Positions 38,380 through 49,179 of a stretch of DNA of 64,000 nt are shown here, in pieces. Positions within the stretch are counted from its first letter, which is position 1, and each line of letters starts with the position of its first letter. The stretch comes from Diphasiastrum complanatum (taxonomy: Eukaryota; Streptophyta; Lycopodiopsida; Lycopodiales; Lycopodiaceae). The position numbers and the translations under genes are program-made. The notes under the pieces are model-generated. The model made no database searches and was not told the origin of the DNA. It was given only the letters and a program-made list of their open reading frames with translations. Location: positions 21,776,422 to 21,840,421 of the forward strand of contig CM055109.1 of NCBI GenBank assembly GCA_029204225.1. Reading direction: 5' to 3'.

Positions 38380-39770
38380 AAGTTGCAGCAAGAAAATGTA
38401 GAACTTCGAACAAAATATGGGTCATCAAAAAAAGATATTTCAGACATTAGATTTGAATCTGAACAAATGCAGTTACTTTGCAACTATTCATTTTGAGAAT
38501 TTACAGTTACTGAAAGATTTGAAAATATTAAATAAGAAAGCTAAAAACAAGAAACAGAAGTGACAATCTTGTAAGGATATTCAAAATCTTTTGAGAGGAG
38601 GTTACCGAAACAAAAAGATTCGTGCATTGAAGTAGGTATTTTGTAATTTATCTCAGATGTTTAATTGAATTTGCTTATGTATGTTTGTTTTCTAATCTAT
38701 TTTCTCTCAATGCAGATATGCATTGGTTGCAAATCGAAATATCAGAGATAATGATTCAATCGGAAAGACATTAGAGAGCTTGATGATAGACATACAAAAA
38801 TTAAATAAAACTATAATGCAAGGTGTTTGTGATTCTGTCGGTATAAGCAGATAAGCATATGATACAATTTTTAAACTTATCAGAGAAGCATTTAAGCAAG
38901 TTTGTATTAAAAATGTTCATCTTCCAAGGTCATATCATTTGAAACATGAGAGAAGTAGCTTAAATATGGAATGCATAAGATTATAGTCACTCCATTTCAT
39001 ATTGAAGAGACATATCAAACTAAAGGAAGATCCTACAATGCATCAAATAACCTATTTGTGGATGTAGATCAGTATCAAAGAGCATATGGATGGTGTATAG
39101 CTCAATGTACATGGAAAAGGAGATTTCATTATGAAGTGAAAATGCATGTATAATGTTTCTCATGGAGCCACATCTAAGAATCCATGTATATACTGCATGA
39201 AACTGGCAAAAGATGTTACAAGAAATACAAATATAGCAAGAGAAAATTTGGATCCAAATTGGAAACATGTATTGCCTATTCCATTGAAAAATGTACATAT
39301 TTGTACTCTTCATGCAGAGGTGAGAATAATAGAGAAACTCGTTTATCTTCACATATTATTTGCTTGGAATACCAAGCCAACATCATCATCAAAACAAGCC
39401 ATCTCTAGATTAAAAGATGTTCTATCGAAAGGAGGACTTCACAAGGGTCATGTGAAAATACAAAAAGATGAAAAACTTTCAGAAAAGATTGGAAATTTGC
39501 CATGTAAGCCAAGCATAGGAGCAAAAGCATGAAGATTTTTTTCAAACCACACAGGTAAAGCATCAAGTATTGCACACTTTGTTTGGAAGAAGATCATTGC
39601 TATAACTCAAGATTTTGGGGTTAGAGATACAAATAGACTACAGAAAGTTGATGTGTGAAAAAAATTAGACAGTACGATTAAAATCGTAAGAAAAAATATT
39701 TTACAAATACAGAGAAGCATATCACCCAACAGACTTGTGTGGAGTTTGTTGATGCCATATCAAAAGCATG
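38380..39770 (+). pseudogene. Unrecognised intron-containing coding relic (plus strand)
   Basis: Frames join across a plausible intron (donor GTAGGT at 38632, acceptor TGCAG ending at 38715) to give IRALKYALVANRNIRDND. The reading continues with SLMIDIQKLNKTIMQGVCDS, KHERSSLNMEC and, in the longest frame (39146-39532), NPCIYCMK, HVLPIPLKNVHICTLHAEVR, GGLHKGHVKIQKDEKLS and RFFSNHTGKAS. Stops at about 38851, 38983 and 39531 show decay. The CX2C pair plus the LHAE-R stretch recall uncharacterised proteins of DNA transposons, but I cannot name the family. Confidence 0.45.
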
Positions 39771-40508
39771 GGAGCTAGATCACATAAAGTTTTCCTCAGA
39801 CATTCCTCACTCGTCAGAAGTCCTTCCTCATCATCATAATCCATTCTAGGCACCAAGTCTTTGGTTTCAAAATCTATAACATCAGAGAATTTAGAAATTG
39901 CATCGGTCAATAAACAAAGCACCTCATCCTCACAATAATCAAAAAACTTACACAAATCCGTTGTAAGAATATGTACATCGTCATTTATACGGTACACTGG
40001 CAAATTGACAAAACATTTAGTTTCAACGTCAGACATTAATTCATCAGCTGTAAAACTTGCACCAATGAAAGTATCCCTAAGCACTTAAGTATCAACATCA
40101 AAAAAATCATTATCCTTATCAAGGGTGTCAATAAGGAAGTGACTAATGTCTTTGAAGGATGATGGGATTGAAGATGAGACATTTTGAGGATCAGAAACTA
40201 TAGCTTCATCCGTGATCTGAACAGAAAAAGTATAAACCCAGTTTAGTATTAAACAAAACAACATTTTCTCTTGTAGACATCACACATCGTAGAGCTTCTA
40301 AATTGTTCAAACACTCTAGAATACATCCTATCCAATCTTTGTTTGACCTGCGGAAGAAATGGACCAGTTCAGTAAAATGCATGAATGAGAGAGGACTTAT
40401 GGAGATCACATGGATATTGACTATATCTCTGAATCTAACATAGTAGTCATAAAATACTTCAGCATTCAGTTGCGCAATCCTAGAAGCATGTAGAAAAGGT
40501 CTGTGCAC
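39722..40508 (-). pseudogene. Unrecognised intron-containing coding relic (minus strand)
   Basis: Reading leftwards, 40206-40508 gives a frame with RIAQLNAEVFYDYYVRFRDI. A TTTTTCTGTTCAG acceptor at about 40220 then leads into ITDEAIVSDPQNVSSSIPSS. The frame continues through one stop near 40086 into an acidic frame ending at 39722, with DELMSDVETKCFVNLPVYRI and DLCKFFDYCEDEVLCLLTDA. It converges on the plus-strand relic. Nothing in it matches a family I know. Intron-like joins argue for a gene or complex transposon rather than random sequence. Confidence 0.4.
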
Positions 40509-40639
40509 AAAAGCAATATACTGTACCGTTTCATACGTATCACTTCTCTGTGACCCACTCTACACCACTCTTGCTCATTTCCCTCCTATTGTTTGCAAGT
40601 CCGATATCTCAATGTCCTAGGAAAATTTTTTCTCTTTCA

Positions 40640-41800
40640 GTTCTGCCTCAGGGCCTCCCGCTGCCTTGAATCCTCAAAAGCAAACAAGAAGACATCGAAT
40701 CTGTGATTCTGCTAACTGAGAGAAGGTTTTTGGTAAGATTTGGAATGTGAAAAACATTGGACAAAAACATTACATCACCTTTCTGGAGTTCAACTTTGAC
40801 TGTTCCTACACCCTCGATAGTATGAGTCGAGTTGTCTCCAAGTTGCACAATTGTAGGATGGGTGTATGACTTGTAGTCATGGAACCAGTGTCGATGGTGA
40901 GTCATGTGCTATGATGCACCTGAGTCCAAATACCAGGAATCGATATCTTGTTGTTCTTCGACTTTGGTTAAGAAGACAACTTCATCTTCCTCCTGTTGCT
41001 GGATCGAGTGACTGGTAGAAGTAGCATTTGCTTGTTGTTTGAATTGTTATTTCTTTTCATTGTTGTATTGCAACATTCTACAATCCTTGATAAGGTGACT
41101 AGTCTTCTTACAATACTTACAAAATAGATTTTGTCTTGGATGGAATGATGAAAACTCTGAAGTTGATACTTCATTTGGTACAGGCTGCTGCATGTTGCTC
41201 TTCTTGTCAGGATAATCTGACTGTGTAGATCTCTTGGATCTAAACTTCTGATTGTTTGAATATAGAGCTTGAGGATCCGATCCTGAGCCTAAGGAGGATG
41301 CTGATCTTCTGATCTCCTCTTGTAGGAGCAGCGAAATTACTCTTGATAGAGTGAGGTGCTCCTGGGTAGAAATTGCCATTACCCAATTTTCGTAGGCTTA
41401 AAGTAGACTCAATAATAGAGTCATGAGTGCATCAGCATCTTCTATGACTGAGCTAGTTGCAATCATCTGCTCCATAAGATTTTTGAAGGTATTGAGATGA
41501 CTCGAAACACTATCTGCATCAGACATTCTGAGGGTGAAGAATTTCTTCCTCAGATGAAGCTTGGAAGTAACGTCTTTGATGTCGTAGAGAGTTGCTAGAA
41601 TGTCCCATGCATCCTTAGCAGTCTGAATAGCATGTATGTGGCTGATCTGAGTATCCTTGATGTTGAGGGTGATCATGACAAATGCTTTGCCATCTCTCAA
41701 TCTCCATTTGGTGATGCTGGCTGCATCTCCTTCTGGTTTGAGCTCTGTGCCATCAACGATGTCCCATTGTTCTTTGGCTAGAAGTATAACCTTCATCTTG
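40640..41800 (-). pseudogene. Copia Gag-protease relic (inverted family member 1)
   Basis: The minus strand encodes Gag (MKVILLAKEQWDIVDGTELK; WDILATLYDIKDVTSKLHLR) at 41398-41796. A zinc knuckle, CKYCKKTSHLIKDC, follows near 41085-41130. The protease N-terminus WYLDSGAS is followed by an in-frame TAG near 40908, then HMTHHRHWFHDYK...NLTKNLLSVSRI. It stops near 40650, so integrase and RT are missing. The same family occurs in + orientation at 47946-49170. Confidence 0.88.
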
Positions 41801-41999
41801 AATTTTCAGAGATGGTAGTTATCTCCATCGAGTTTGTCAATGAGAGATGAACTAGAAGATTGATCCATTCTAGTTGAACAAGATTGTTGGTAGAAACAAC
41901 AATTGTTGGAATATTGTTGACTGCACGTTTGTTCGAAAGACGTCTTGATAGAAACAAGACTGATAATCCACAGTAGAAATGCAGATTACTGAAATGTCT

Positions 42000-42011
42000 G
42001 CTCTGATACCA
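42000..42011 (-). promoter_or_regulatory. Primer-binding site of inverted Copia copy 1
   Basis: The minus strand reads TGGTATCAGAGC and directly follows an LTR ending ...TTACGACA. It is about 200 bp upstream of Gag, as expected. Confidence 0.8.
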
Positions 42012-42502
42012 TGTCGTAAAATGTGGGGATGACCGACAATGGAAGCTCGAAGCTTTGAGCATAGGCGTGTAGGAACGGAAACGCAACAGTTAGCAGTAGA
42101 AATATTCAAGAAGAATGATTCATACAAATTGCTCAAATGAACAGTATAGTAGTGAGAAAAAAATTGCACTATGGTTAACATCAACAGTGAGTACAATGGC
42201 TTGAAGTAATACCTCCAGCTTGTTGAGCATGATAACACTGGCTACAAATATTTTTGATTGAAAAAGAACACTTACATTGCTTGATTCAGCTAGTAGCATA
42301 TATTTACAAGTGTCTTCAAAAAATATCTTACAAGCATTGAATGCTATTTACGCCAGTCTTTGTATATGTACAAAGTGGGTAACCACCCTTGGGATATTTA
42401 GCGATCCAGTTGTTTTTAGGGTTGATGATAAGTTTGGCGACGTCGGTCTGCCACTGTTGGAAAAACCCGAAAAACCCGAAAAACCCAAAGGTGCCCTTAG
42501 AC
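42012..42502 (-). mobile_element. 5' LTR of inverted Copia copy 1
   Basis: It matches the LTR at about 47450-47945 in inverse orientation. Shared features are the GGGTTTTTCGGGTTTTTCGG run, ATATCCCAAGG, TTTGTACATATACAAAG.CTGGC and CATTTTA.GACA at the end. The outer end is cut by, or adjacent to, Gypsy integrase sequence that starts at about 42503. Confidence 0.8.
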
Positions 42503-43542
42503 TGAAGGTATGCTGAGAAAATCCTCTTGGCCGGTTTTTGGTGGCCAACACTCTTCAAGGATACGCACAATTACTCTAAGGCCTGTGATGTCTGCCAACG
42601 CACAAAACGCTTTCAAAAGACAGTCTACATCCCTTTACACCTTGTAACCACTGATCAAGCTTTCCAAAAATGGGGGATTGATTATGTCGGACCTATTAGT
42701 CCCGCTGCTCGACACACACAATCTCGTTACATCATAGTAGCTATGGACTATTGCACCAAATGGGCTAAAGCAAGAGCTGTTCTCAATGCTAATGCTCATT
42801 CTACCACAAAATTTCTCTATGAATAGGTTATAGTTCATTTTGGATGTCCTCTAGAACTTATCAGTGATAGGGGTACACATTTCCTTAACTCTGTCATAGG
42901 ATATCTCCTTTCAAAAAAAATTGTGGTACATCACAAAAGTTTCCCATACTATCCACAATGCAATGGCAAGTGGAATTTACCAATAAAATTATATGTGGAA
43001 TTCTCACCAAAACCGTCGAATCCAGTCGATCTGATTGGGAACTCAAACTTCATGCTGCTCTCTGGGCTTATTGCACCACCCCGAAGAGAGCTACAGGCTT
43101 AACCCCTTTCCAGCTAACATATGACCAAGAAGTCGTTATGCCTGTAGAATTCCATATCCCCTCCCTTCGAGTGGCCTATAATCTTGAGCTCGATAATCAA
43201 CAAACTCTAGCAAATAGGTTATTCCATCTGGGACAACTATGCGAAACATGATGGATCAACATCCATGCTCAACAAGTCCACAAACGTCGACAAAAAGCAT
43301 GGCATGATCGATCATTGAAACTTAGAGACTTCCAGGTTGGAGATAAGGTCCTGCTATACCAGGCCAAAGCCTTCAAAGGCAAACTGAAATTTTCTGGCCA
43401 AGGTCCTTATGTCATTAAAAAAATATTTGCCTCTGGATATGTACAACTCCAAACTCTTCAAGGCGATATCCTCGACACTGTGGTCAATGGGAGTAGACTA
43501 AGAAAGTACAATGAACCCTATTTTTATCTTGATATGTATTAA
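42503..43542 (+). pseudogene. Ty3/Gypsy integrase relic
   Basis: A + strand Gypsy integrase C-terminal half. The H2C2 zinc region is AGFWWPTLFKD..NYSKACDVC. The core has WGIDYVGPISPAARHTQS, VAMDYCTKWAKA and FGCPLELISDRGTHFLN. A later segment reads WAYCTTPKRATGLTPFQLTY, and the chromodomain-less tail is FQVGDKVLLYQAK..KLKFSGQGPYVI. A TAG at 42824-42826 and a frameshift near 42960 interrupt it, and 43252-43300 has another break. A stop at 43540 is a natural end. Upstream RT and RNase H are missing. Confidence 0.88.
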
Positions 43543-45440
43543 TTGTTTTCTTTCATACTATTCTTCTTTACTTTTCTTTACTTCTTGCCTGCCATTTCGA
43601 CAAATTTTTTGTTGTGCTTTCTTGTTCAAACCATCAAGATACTATCAGATCAGTCATACAAACACTCTTTCTCCGAGAAAACCACAAAAGTCATTATTTT
43701 CAGAAGATTTGTTTCACACTTTTTTGCAATGCACAATTCATTTATAGCCTCCAAGAATTCTAATTCAGAGACAAACTTTTTAAAAATAGAAAAAATTAGT
43801 TTTTTCATCAGATGTCCACTACCAGAATTCGTAGACAATTTGCTGAAGCTTAAAATAATCCCCACGATTTCTCTGTGGTCTCCCCGAATTCTGATCAGAC
43901 AAATTTTTGCACTATCAGACATTTTTCCTATTTTGGCATAAAAAAATCACTTACAGAAGTTCGCCGACTCTTAGAACGTTGCCTTAAAATTCGCAACCAT
44001 CATTACCAAATCATGGACACTGAGGACGATTTCTGAGTAGATTTGCGAATTTCTGACAAAAAAAGTGTATATATAGACCCCACCCTTCTCTCCACGAATT
44101 CATTTTAGATTCTTGCTCTCGACTTCATGCCAAAATTTTTCTGAATTTTCAAACTTACCAGATCAATCTAAAATCACTGCTACTATGGCCTCCCATGATT
44201 CCTCGCTCTCTCTGCATCGCCGTAAACCCCCTAGGCCTTATTCAGGGGACATTTTTATGATTTGTATCAAGAATTACGCCGAGCAGCTGCTCCTGGCCAA
44301 GGATATCCTCACAAACCTTGGATCGTGACCAGCAGAGCCAGGGCCTAATCCGAACGGCCTACTCCACCTATTCGGATGAATTCCACACTTTTAAGCTTAC
44401 CTCTAAGAGTGGCAGTTATACAATCATCAACGTCTCTCTTGAGAATCTATAGAGCATTGGCTTCCCTAATCTCGGAGAGACGATCCATGGCAAGGGCACC
44501 AGTTATGATGCCAAGTATTTTACAAAGTTTTTGACAGAGGACGGCAAAACTATTGCCCAAACCAATGACGGGATCGCCATATGCCTCATCACAGATCCCC
44601 ATCTCTGGGCTAGATTTAGAACTTAGACTTAGGAAACTTAAGATTAGAAATAGTTTATCTTAAGTTTTCCTAAGTTAAGAAACTTTGAAGCTCTAAATCC
44701 TAAGTTAGAAGTTCTAGAAAGGCTAGAAATAGATTAGTCCCATAAGTTAGTAGATACTTATGGAAGACCCTCCTTTCCATAAAAGGAGAGGTATTTGCCT
44801 TGTAAATAACACTTTTGAGATTATGCTAAATTGCTATCTCTTTTGAGATTATCTTGCTATTTCACTTGTGTTCCCTTTGGAAAGGTGCATAGCTTGAGGG
44901 AAGGTGCTCGGGCCTCCTCTTCCTCCTTCTCATTGGTTTGTATTGTGGCATGTATTTTGTTGATTGATTATTAGTTAGTTGCAATCTTCCCTTCTAATTC
45001 CCTTTGGGTGTTAATCTAGGATTTAGTTTAATAACCTTGCTAGTTGGGTAAGCCTTAGTAAGGTTTTAGAGTTGTCATCTTAGATTAGTTTCATTTCTAT
45101 TTCGAGCACTAGTTGGGTAAGCCTTAGTGCTTCATCTTTGTTTTTTTTTTTTTTTTCACACTCTGTCCGAAGCTTGGTAGAAACTTAGAAAGCGGACGAT
45201 CCTCTCTATACTACACCACATCGTGAATAGATCTAGCCAAACATTGACAAATCAGATTTTCTTCCAGCATAATTTCTTGTGCTGCTCTTCCAAGCATTGG
45301 ATTTGATTGTTGAGGATAGCCATTTGCGACGTGTTATGTTGTTGTAGTTGTTTTGCCTAGGCCTAGACTGCCTTTAGCTTTTGCCCTAGCTATTGGTATT
45401 CATGAATGTGGAATTAACGAGCCCCCCAAGATAAGAAGTG
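43543..45440. other. Gypsy 3' region / LTR-like sequence
   Basis: No domain was found. The 71-aa frame at 44113-44328 may be a Gag N-terminal scrap. 44620-44830 has LTR-like features: a CCATAAAAGGAG box followed by a T-rich leader. 44985-45140 contains a repeated phrase (CTAGTTGGGTAAGCCTTAGT.. twice), similar in wording to 45930-46025. An LTR is probable, but its borders are unresolved. Confidence 0.35.
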
Positions 45441-45447
45441 GAGCAAA

Positions 45448-45708
45448 TCATTGGAAATCAATCTGACTGATTTGTCCCATCATAGCAGCACGTAATTCTT
45501 GGTTGGTACTGGTTTCGGCATCCAAGCGTTGCTGGAGATGGCTTAGATGTGTGTCCTTCTGGTTGACTTCTGCTTGAAGCTGATCCATGTGCTCTTGCAT
45601 TTTGTCCATTAGGTCAGAAGTGAGTTCTTCATCCCGACGTGCGTGTGCTACTTGCTCGTTGGCTTCGTTCACTGCTTGTACCGCTTCATATAGTTGTCTG
45701 GTCAGCAT
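45448..45708 (-). CDS. Small coiled-coil ORF (86 aa), possible retroelement Gag scrap
   Basis: The minus strand encodes a Glu/Gln/Leu-rich heptad protein with AVNEANEQVAHARRDEE and EHMDQLQAEVNQKD, predicted to be almost wholly coiled coil. It contains no zinc knuckle. It sits between LTR-like sequences, so it is more likely a fragment of a retroelement accessory ORF or Gag than a host gene. Codon use looks unbiased, but there is no independent support. Confidence 0.35.
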   Translation of the reverse strand: MLTRQLYEAVQAVNEANEQVAHARRDEELTSDLMDKMQEHMDQLQAEVNQKDTHLSHLQQRLDAETSTNQELRAAMMGQISQIDFQ

Positions 45709-45899
45709 GGAAATGGATGAGTGCCTTCAACAACACTTGTATAAGCATTGTGATAATAAAGACACTTTGTGATATTTTATGCATGAAACTTGTGTTCCCA
45801 CTTGTGGATAGAATACTTGGCTCAAGCCCCACTAAGCTTTCCTCATTTGATTAATTTATGTGAATGTTATTATAGGATTATCTTTCATTCACTTTTGCT

Positions 45900-46171
45900 T
45901 CCATTCCCTTGTGGTGTTAGTTTAGGATTTGTTTAATATATTTGCATTACACTAGTAGGGAGACCGCCTTGGTGTAGTTTATTCATTCCTCCATTTTTAG
46001 TTCTTTTCTAGTTGGGAGACCGCCATAGAAGAACCCATAAACAAACAATAGACCATAAATAGAGTGGGTCCTACTCGTACTCACCCTACACAACGCAATT
46101 TAGAATCATTCTAATTCTAATAGATGGGAGACTGCCATATTAGAATATAGAAAGAGTCTAAAAGTACAACA
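45900..46171 (+). mobile_element. LTR end of an Athila/Tat-like Gypsy element
   Basis: The T-rich sequence has the repeated phrase GGGAGACCGCC (three times, 45957-46135) and ends ...AGTACAACA immediately before a tRNA-Asp-like primer site. The left border is not determined. Confidence 0.45.
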
Positions 46172-46172
46172 T

Positions 46173-46186
46173 TGGCATCGTTGCCG
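46173..46186 (+). promoter_or_regulatory. Primer-binding site, tRNA-Asp-like
   Basis: TGGCATCGTTGCCG differs by two adjacent bases from TGGCGCCGTTGCCG, the primer site used by Athila/Tat-lineage Gypsy elements. It is positioned directly after an LTR-like CA end. Confidence 0.55.
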
Positions 46187-47440
46187 CTCTATTCATCATA
46201 CCATTGTTTCTTACCTTTTTTCTTTCTGTTACGTTATCTTAATCATTTTTTTACTTTTGTCTAGTTCGCAGCTTCTACTACAGTACCACCTTCCATTTAT
46301 GTTACCTTTCACATGATTTAGGATCAGGGGAAGAACCAAGACACTTGGTTTGGGGTTTTTTTAGTTTTCAAGTGTTTAGATTGTTTTTTGGAGTTCTTTT
46401 TAGATTTTTTTTGGTAGCAAACAGAATTCTCCCATCTGTAGAGGACCTGAACAGAGCACCAGCCTTTCGAAACTCCTCTGTGCGAATTCCTCTATGGTTC
46501 TGACCTGTTCTTTGACAACTATCACATCTCAAATCAGCTCAGATAAACTCGGCCACCATACAGAGTCCAAAAAAACAGTGCCAAATCTCTCTAACCTCTG
46601 TGCGAATTCTCTGGAGCTGAAAATTGTCAAAAAAACATCAACTTTACCCAAACTTTTCAACAAAAATCATCAAAATGGAATTCGCCCACTGTCCTAATGG
46701 ATTGAAAAAACCTTCCAAGAATTCTTAGGGCCTTGTGTAAATTCCTTCCAGTCGAAAAAGTTGCAATTTTCAGCAGACAACACTAATTTTGCCATTTTTG
46801 GACAAAACAAATTTGTGCACCTATCTGGACTATTTTTGGAAAATCGCACACAACGTTTCAAACTTGCCCACGGTCAGATAAACAGGTTTGCAGTTAAAAA
46901 TCACAAAAAAATTTGAAAAAATTTAGGTCTGACGCATACTAAGACTGAATTTTTCTTCACAATACTGAGGTTCAGAATTCACACACTCTATCTTTGACTA
47001 AGTCAACCCTATTTTGAGTTCTTAATAGCTTGTGCGAATTATGTCTATGTCTGAAAACCCAAAAAATCTAGAGACATTGCAAGTTTTATCTTATTCAGTG
47101 TTGACTAGTCCCTTCTGTCGATTTCTTGTTCCATTACTGTCATCCTATAGTAATAAAACCCTAGAGAAATGACTGATTATCGGCGAGATGAGTAAGAAAG
47201 CTGTGTTAGATTTCTTATGCTCAATCTTAACAAATTGTTCAAGTAATGAGCATCCTGAAAACAACCGAAGGCCGACTACATGTTTCGGACCTTCACATTT
47301 TTTCCACTCTTTCATTTTGTGCCTTAAATATTTTTAGGCAGCTTCGTCTTTTTCGCATTTTCGCAAAAAAAGTGACACAATGACCAAAATGCCTTGACCT
47401 TCCATTTCAAGCCTACCTTCCGGATTTTCGCACCTTCGGA
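46187..47440. other. Non-coding leader-like sequence
   Basis: No Gag frame was found. The word TGTGCGAATTC and near matches recur (about 46479, 46598, 46735 and 47032), suggesting old low-copy internal repeats. It is followed by the Copia LTR. Confidence 0.35.
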
Positions 47441-47945
47441 ATTTACATGCTTTCTCTGTTCAAAGGCACCTTCGGGTTTTTCGGGTTTTTCGCAACAGTG
47501 GCAAACCGACTTCGCCAAACTGCCATCAACCCTAAAACAATTGGACAACTAAATATCCCAAGGGCGGTTACCTACTTTGTACATATACAAAGGCTGGCGT
47601 AAATAGCATTCAATGCCTATAAGATATTTTTAAAGACACTTGTAAATACATATACTACTAGCTGAATTAAGCTAAGAAGAAAAAAAAAATTGTTATTATT
47701 ATAAACAGATTTATCTGTAGCCAACGTAATCACGCTCAATAATCAAGCTGAACTTTTTACTTCAAGCATTGTACTAACTGTTTGATATTAATCATAGTGC
47801 AATTTTCTATCTCACTATTGTATCATTCATATGCACAATTTGTATGAATCATTCATCTTGAGTATTTATGCTACTAACTATTGCACTTCCATTCCTACAT
47901 GCCTACGCTCAAGGTTCTGCTGCCAGTCACCCACATTTTATGACA
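47441..47945 (+). mobile_element. 5' LTR of inverted Copia copy 2
   Basis: It is homologous to 42012-42502 in opposite orientation and ends ...CCACATTTTATGACA just before the primer site. The left border is an estimate from where similarity begins; the true LTR may extend to about 47280. Confidence 0.75.
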
Positions 47946-47957
47946 TGGTATTAGAGC
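47946..47957 (+). promoter_or_regulatory. Primer-binding site of Copia copy 2
   Basis: TGGTATTAGAGC is the iMet-type site with one C-to-T change relative to copy 1. Confidence 0.75.
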
Positions 47958-48088
47958 GGGCATTCCAGTAATCTACATTTCTATTGCGGATTATCAGTCT
48001 TGTATCTATCAAGACGTCTTTCAAGCAAATGCGCAGCCAACATGATTTCAACAATCATCGTTTTTATCAATGATCTCGTTCAACCATA

Positions 48089-49170
48089 ATGGATCCATCA
48101 TCTAGTTCATCTCTCATTGACAAACTCGATGGAGATAACTAACATCTCTGGAAATTCACGATGAAGGTTATACTACTAGCCAAAGAACTGTGGGACATCG
48201 TTGATGGCACAGAGCTCAAACCAGAAGAGGATGTAGTGAGCATCACCAAGTGGAGACTGAGAGATGGCAAAGTATTTGCCATGATCACCCTCAATATCAA
48301 GGATACTCAGATTAGCCACATATGTGCTGTTCAGACCACAAAGGATGCATGGGACATCCTAGCAATCCTCTATGATATTAGGGATGTAACTTCTAAGTTA
48401 CACTTGAGGAAGAAATTCTTCACCCTGAGTATGTCTGATGCAGAAAGTGTTTCGAGTCATCTCAACACATTAAAAAATCTTATGGAATAGATGATTGCAA
48501 CTGGCTCAAAGAAGATTTTGATGCACTCATGACTCTATTATCGAGTCTACCTAAAGCCTATGAAAATTGGGTAATGGCAATTTCTACCCTAGAGCATCTC
48601 ACTCTATCAAGAGTAATTTTGCTGTTTCTACAAGAGGAGATCAGAAGATTCAGCATCCTCCTCAGGCTCAAGATCGGATCCTCAAGCTCTCTATTCAAAA
48701 AATAGAAGTTTAGATCGAAGAGATCTACAAAAGTCGGGAGATACTAACAAGAAGAGCAACATGCAATCTGGACCAAATTCTGGTTCAGGATCGAATTCAA
48801 CCTCATCGTTTCAACCAATGTAGAAACTATTCTACAGATAGTGTAAGAGGACTAGCCACGAAATCATGGACTGCCGAACTTTGAAGTACAACAACGAAAA
48901 GAAGAAGCAGTTCCAACAACAAGCACACAGTGCAACAACCAGTCACTCAATCCAACCACAAGATGAAGATGAAGCAGCGTTCATGACCAAAGTTGGAGAA
49001 CAATAGGATATTGATTCTTGGTATCTAGACTCCAGAGCAACTCAACATATGACTACCATCGCGACTGGTTTAAAGACTATAAGTCATTCACCCACCTCGA
49101 TTTGTGCAACTTGGAGACAACTCATCACACTCAATCGAAGGTGAAGGAACAGTTCCAACAGTCCGTCGTC
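48089..49170 (+). pseudogene. Copia Gag-protease relic (inverted family member 2)
   Basis: The ATG at 48089 begins MDPSSSSSLIDKLDGDN, followed by a stop (TAA, about 48140) where Tyr/Ser-type codons are expected. Gag then continues (MKVILLAKELWDIVDGTELK) to a stop at about 48490, then frameshifts through a decayed zinc knuckle (near 48835-48880; its first Cys is replaced in YRQCKRTSHEIMDC). It ends with DSWYLDSRATQHMT, where the protease DSG motif has become DSR. It stops at about 49170 at the junction with the orphan coding repeat. Confidence 0.85.
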
Positions 49171-49179
49171 CAAAGTGAG

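Noticed and set aside
42328-42570. Small minus-strand frames with repeated FGFSGF
   Set aside because: They arise from the GGGTTTTTC repeats inside the Copia LTR.
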